Shown piece after piece: positions 61,584 to 64,000 of a stretch of 64,000 nucleotides of DNA. The notes under the pieces were generated by a model that was given only the letters and a program-made list of their open reading frames with translations, was not told the DNA's origin and searched no databases. Origin of the DNA: JAUUZQ01 sp964538375 (GTDB lineage: Bacteria; Bacteroidota; Bacteroidia; Bacteroidales; GCA-2748055); NCBI GenBank assembly GCA_964538375.1, contig CAZIFQ010000003.1, positions 132,020 to 196,019 of the forward strand, in the 5' to 3' direction. The position numbers and the translations under genes are program-made. Each line of letters begins with the position of its first letter. Within the stretch, counting starts at the first letter, position 1.

Positions 61584-63185
61584 ATGGAGGAGAATCGAAA
61601 TAATAATAAGAAGCAAGATAATAAGTCAAAAATTAACCGCAGGGATTTATTGAAAGGGCTTGCCACTGTGCCGGTATTCGGAGCATTTGCCTATGGTGTT
61701 TGGAGAAAGAAAAAACTTGACCATTATAGAAGCCACAAACTCAGCAAGGAGCTGAACATGAGCCCTACTCCTGTTGCCGAAGCAAAGCTTATCTGGGATG
61801 GCGAGCCCATGAGGATTGGAATCATCGGATATGGTATTCGCGGAACACAACTAATGAAAGGTGCTGGTTTTATTCATCCTGATGAAATGCAGGAATGGAA
61901 AGATGGTGCCGCAACTAACAGCTCCGACAGAAGGTATAATGAATACAAGGAGCAGGATGACCTGAATGTGGTTGTAAACGGTGTTTGTGATCTCTTTGAC
62001 CTAAGGACAAAAAGGGCCCAGGAAGCTGCTGCCAACGTAAACAGGGAAGCTCATGGCGGTACACCCGGAAAAGAGCCAAAAATATATACAGATTACCGTG
62101 AGCTACTTAAAGCAGATGACATTGATGCTGTAATTGTCGCCACACCTGACCACTGGCATGCAAAAATAACTATTGACGCTGCCCATGCAGGGAAACATGT
62201 TTACTGTGAAAAAGGATTTACCAGAACGCTTGAAGAAGTATTTGCTATCCGTGACGCAGTAAAGGAAACGGGCATTGTATTCCAGTTGGGACACCAGGGA
62301 AGGCAAACTGAGAGTTATATCAAAGCAAGAGAAGCCATTGAGAAAGGGCTTGTAGGTGATATCAATTTGGTGGAAGTATGTACCAACAGGAATTCTCCCA
62401 ATGGAGCATGGGTATATGATATCGATCCAAAAGGCAATGAAAATACCATCGACTGGAAACAATTCGAGGAGCCATGTGAGGTAAAACATCCCTTTAGTGC
62501 TGAAAGATTTTTCCGTTGGAGATGCTGGTGGGATTATGGTACCGGTTTAAGCGGTGACCTTCTGACCCATGAATATGATGCAATCAATCAAATTATTAAG
62601 ATGGGAATTCCTGAAACAGCCATTTCATCTGGCGGGGTCTATTTCTTCGAAAATGAAAAGCATTTTGTAAATGAGGTTCGTGAAGTACCTGATGTCTGGA
62701 ATGCAGTATTTGAGTATCCGGATAAAAACTTTTCCATGCTGTATAGCGCTACATTAGCGAACAACAGGGATCGGGGCAAAGTAATTATGGGACATGACGG
62801 TCATATGGAACTGGGCAATAACCTGAGCGTATATGCATGCGGGGAGAGCACCCGGTATAAAGATAAGATTGAAAGTGGATTGATTGATCCCGATGTTCCA
62901 ATTTACTCATACATCCCCGGAAGAAAGGACGTGGATGCTGTTGCATCGCCAACAGAGCAGTACTTTGCAGGAAGAGGTCTTTTGTATACCTACAGGGGAG
63001 GAAAACGTGTTGACACTACGCACCTTCATATAAAAGAGTGGATTGAATGTATCAGGGAGAATAAAAAACCGAGTTGTAACATCGACCGAGCATTTGAAGA
63101 GGGTATATCTGCAGCTATGGCTACCATCTCCTATAAAGAGAACAGGATGATTACATGGGACAAGGATAAGGAAGAGGTCTCTTAA
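61584..63185 (+). CDS. Tat-exported Gfo/Idh/MocA-family oxidoreductase
   Basis: The 533-residue protein begins with a twin-arginine signal (INRRDLLKGLATVPVFGAFA), so it is probably folded in the cytoplasm and exported. The Rossmann domain has IGIIGYGIRGTQ and VIVATPDHWHAKITIDAAHAG. The catalytic lysine motif reads YCEKGFTRTLEE, where the family usually has EKP. The C-terminal alpha/beta domain has GLSGDLLTHEYDAINQI. Such enzymes oxidise or reduce sugars or inositols. It lies with GH78 and DoxX genes and may act on released sugar. Confidence 0.9.
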   Translation: MEENRNNNKKQDNKSKINRRDLLKGLATVPVFGAFAYGVWRKKKLDHYRSHKLSKELNMSPTPVAEAKLIWDGEPMRIGIIGYGIRGTQLMKGAGFIHPDEMQEWKDGAATNSSDRRYNEYKEQDDLNVVVNGVCDLFDLRTKRAQEAAANVNREAHGGTPGKEPKIYTDYRELLKADDIDAVIVATPDHWHAKITIDAAHAGKHVYCEKGFTRTLEEVFAIRDAVKETGIVFQLGHQGRQTESYIKAREAIEKGLVGDINLVEVCTNRNSPNGAWVYDIDPKGNENTIDWKQFEEPCEVKHPFSAERFFRWRCWWDYGTGLSGDLLTHEYDAINQIIKMGIPETAISSGGVYFFENEKHFVNEVREVPDVWNAVFEYPDKNFSMLYSATLANNRDRGKVIMGHDGHMELGNNLSVYACGESTRYKDKIESGLIDPDVPIYSYIPGRKDVDAVASPTEQYFAGRGLLYTYRGGKRVDTTHLHIKEWIECIRENKKPSCNIDRAFEEGISAAMATISYKENRMITWDKDKEEVS

Positions 63186-63219
63186 TCCATAGGGATTTAA
63201 TTTGTCTACCCTACAAATC

Positions 63220-63909
63220 TCACCGCTCTTTATAAACATCCCATATAGCATAAATCTCTGTGAGAAGTTGAAACTCTGAGCATTTGTAAGTACAAAGCAT
63301 ATGCGTATTGAGGAAAATAAAAAAAGCTTCCAGTTCCTCTCCTTCCAGGCCGGTGATATAGGAGATGTTCTCTTCACCCAGTGTTTCTTCAAATATATCT
63401 ATCAACGCTTTGTCCTTTTCCAACTCATACGCCTTGCGCGCACCTTTCTCTAATCTGCTCATATTATAATAGAAAAACGAAATAGGTGAATGAAGAAAAA
63501 AACTTGCACTCTTTAACTTTTTCTCATCCATCTCAAAAGGAATATAATTCGGATTCTGGATGGGCAGTCCTAGCTCCTCCCCCTTTGTTACCGGATCACC
63601 CATTCGTTTTACTTCATCAAGAAATTCACCATATGTTGATCCCCAGCTGTATACACGCGCTTCCCGAAGAGAATAATATTTCTTTCGTAGAATAATATAA
63701 AAACCCTTTTCATCCTTAGAAATAAACCTTGCTGTATCCTGAAAAGAAATATTGTAGAAAGAAATTTGATCGTTTGACCTGACGTATATACTGAAAATTC
63801 CAAGGGTGTCTGTAACATCACCGGAGCCGGTGCCTATTGCCAATACATGCGTATATGGTATCGGCCGGAAATACTCATCATAAACCACCCCTGAAAAGAG
63901 ATATGCCAA
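63220..63909 (-). CDS. CarboxypepD-regulatory-like protein of unknown function; signal peptide cut by an amber codon
   Basis: The 229-residue frame from the only non-ATG start (TTG at 63909) begins LFSGVVYDEYFRPIPYTHVL, a carboxypeptidase regulatory-like beta-sandwich. A charged helical region of unknown function follows (ARKAYELEKDKALIDIFEET). The frame is open upstream to a TAG at 63982-63984. In-frame codons between encode KFRKQRVFCQALLTTFKLSA, which is not a strong signal peptide, and the ATG at 63994-63996 lies 4 codons before the TAG. Either TTG is used, giving a cytoplasmic protein, or the gene is amber-interrupted. The window edge is 4 bases beyond the ATG. Confidence 0.6.
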   Translation of the reverse strand: MAYLFSGVVYDEYFRPIPYTHVLAIGTGSGDVTDTLGIFSIYVRSNDQISFYNISFQDTARFISKDEKGFYIILRKKYYSLREARVYSWGSTYGEFLDEVKRMGDPVTKGEELGLPIQNPNYIPFEMDEKKLKSASFFLHSPISFFYYNMSRLEKGARKAYELEKDKALIDIFEETLGEENISYITGLEGEELEAFFIFLNTHMLCTYKCSEFQLLTEIYAIWDVYKER

Positions 63910-64000
63910 TTTATCATTCTGAGCACTAAGCTTAAAGGTGGTAAGTAGTGCCTGACAGAAAACTCTTTGTTTTCTGAATTTCTATTTGTTTTTCATATTC

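Overview
The window is AT-rich chromosomal DNA from a member of the Bacteroidota, most likely class Bacteroidia (Bacteroidales or Marinilabiliales type). The evidence is a SusC/SusD pair with a hybrid two-component regulator, type IX secretion (T9SS) C-terminal sorting domains, several matches to the Bacteroidota -7 box TAnnTTTG, DUF4293 and other lineage-typical families, and very few Shine-Dalgarno sites. It opens inside the 3' end of dnaA. I see no prophage, insertion sequence, CRISPR array or rRNA.

Region 1 (1-17.2 kb) is mostly housekeeping. It holds dnaA (3' end), a DMT-type permease, an IMPACT/YigZ protein, pyrB-pyrI behind a short leader, a DUF4293 protein and a prohibitin-like protein, a nucleoside phosphorylase with a SirB1-like protein, and a UDP-glucuronate epimerase. 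A minus-strand zapB-like / zapA / 6S RNA / rny block follows. Next come an M23 peptidase with anmK, an iron-type alcohol dehydrogenase, a C69 dipeptidase, rplS and tRNA-Arg(ACG). Just after the tRNA lies the wreck of a YCII-family gene.

Region 2 (17.4-35.9 kb) is a polysaccharide utilization locus (PUL). A divergent hybrid two-component regulator faces a GH43 lipoprotein, SusC, SusD, a GH43-fold lipoprotein that appears to have lost all three catalytic carboxylates, a seven-repeat FG-GAP protein, a small SprB-repeat protein, a sialidase-fold (possibly GH93) hydrolase, a GH43 enzyme with a T9SS tail and a clan GH-A lipoprotein. The gene set suggests an arabinose-containing glycan such as arabinan. 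A hairpin terminator closes the locus.

Region 3 (35.9-45.9 kb) holds small membrane proteins, a secreted WD40-caspase protein, a GH114-like lipoprotein and a three-gene set of acyl-CoA ligase, GNAT-like protein and carotenoid-desaturase-like oxidoreductase. Region 4 (46-64 kb) is a second carbohydrate area: a GH106-like hydrolase with an S1 sulfatase, three alpha/beta hydrolases, an FtsX-type permease without an ATPase, a GH78-like rhamnosidase, DoxX and a Tat-exported Gfo/Idh/MocA oxidoreductase. The last gene has an amber codon in its putative signal-peptide region.

Intergenic DNA carries two REP-like GTAG palindromes and a related palindromic core, 8-bp tandem arrays at two sites, a 17-bp word shared in inverted orientation by two distant gaps, and several strong terminators. 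The best leads for something new are the catalytically dead GH43 at the glycan-binding position of the PUL, the pyrBI leader, the REP-like and octamer elements, and the amber-interrupted gene at the right edge.
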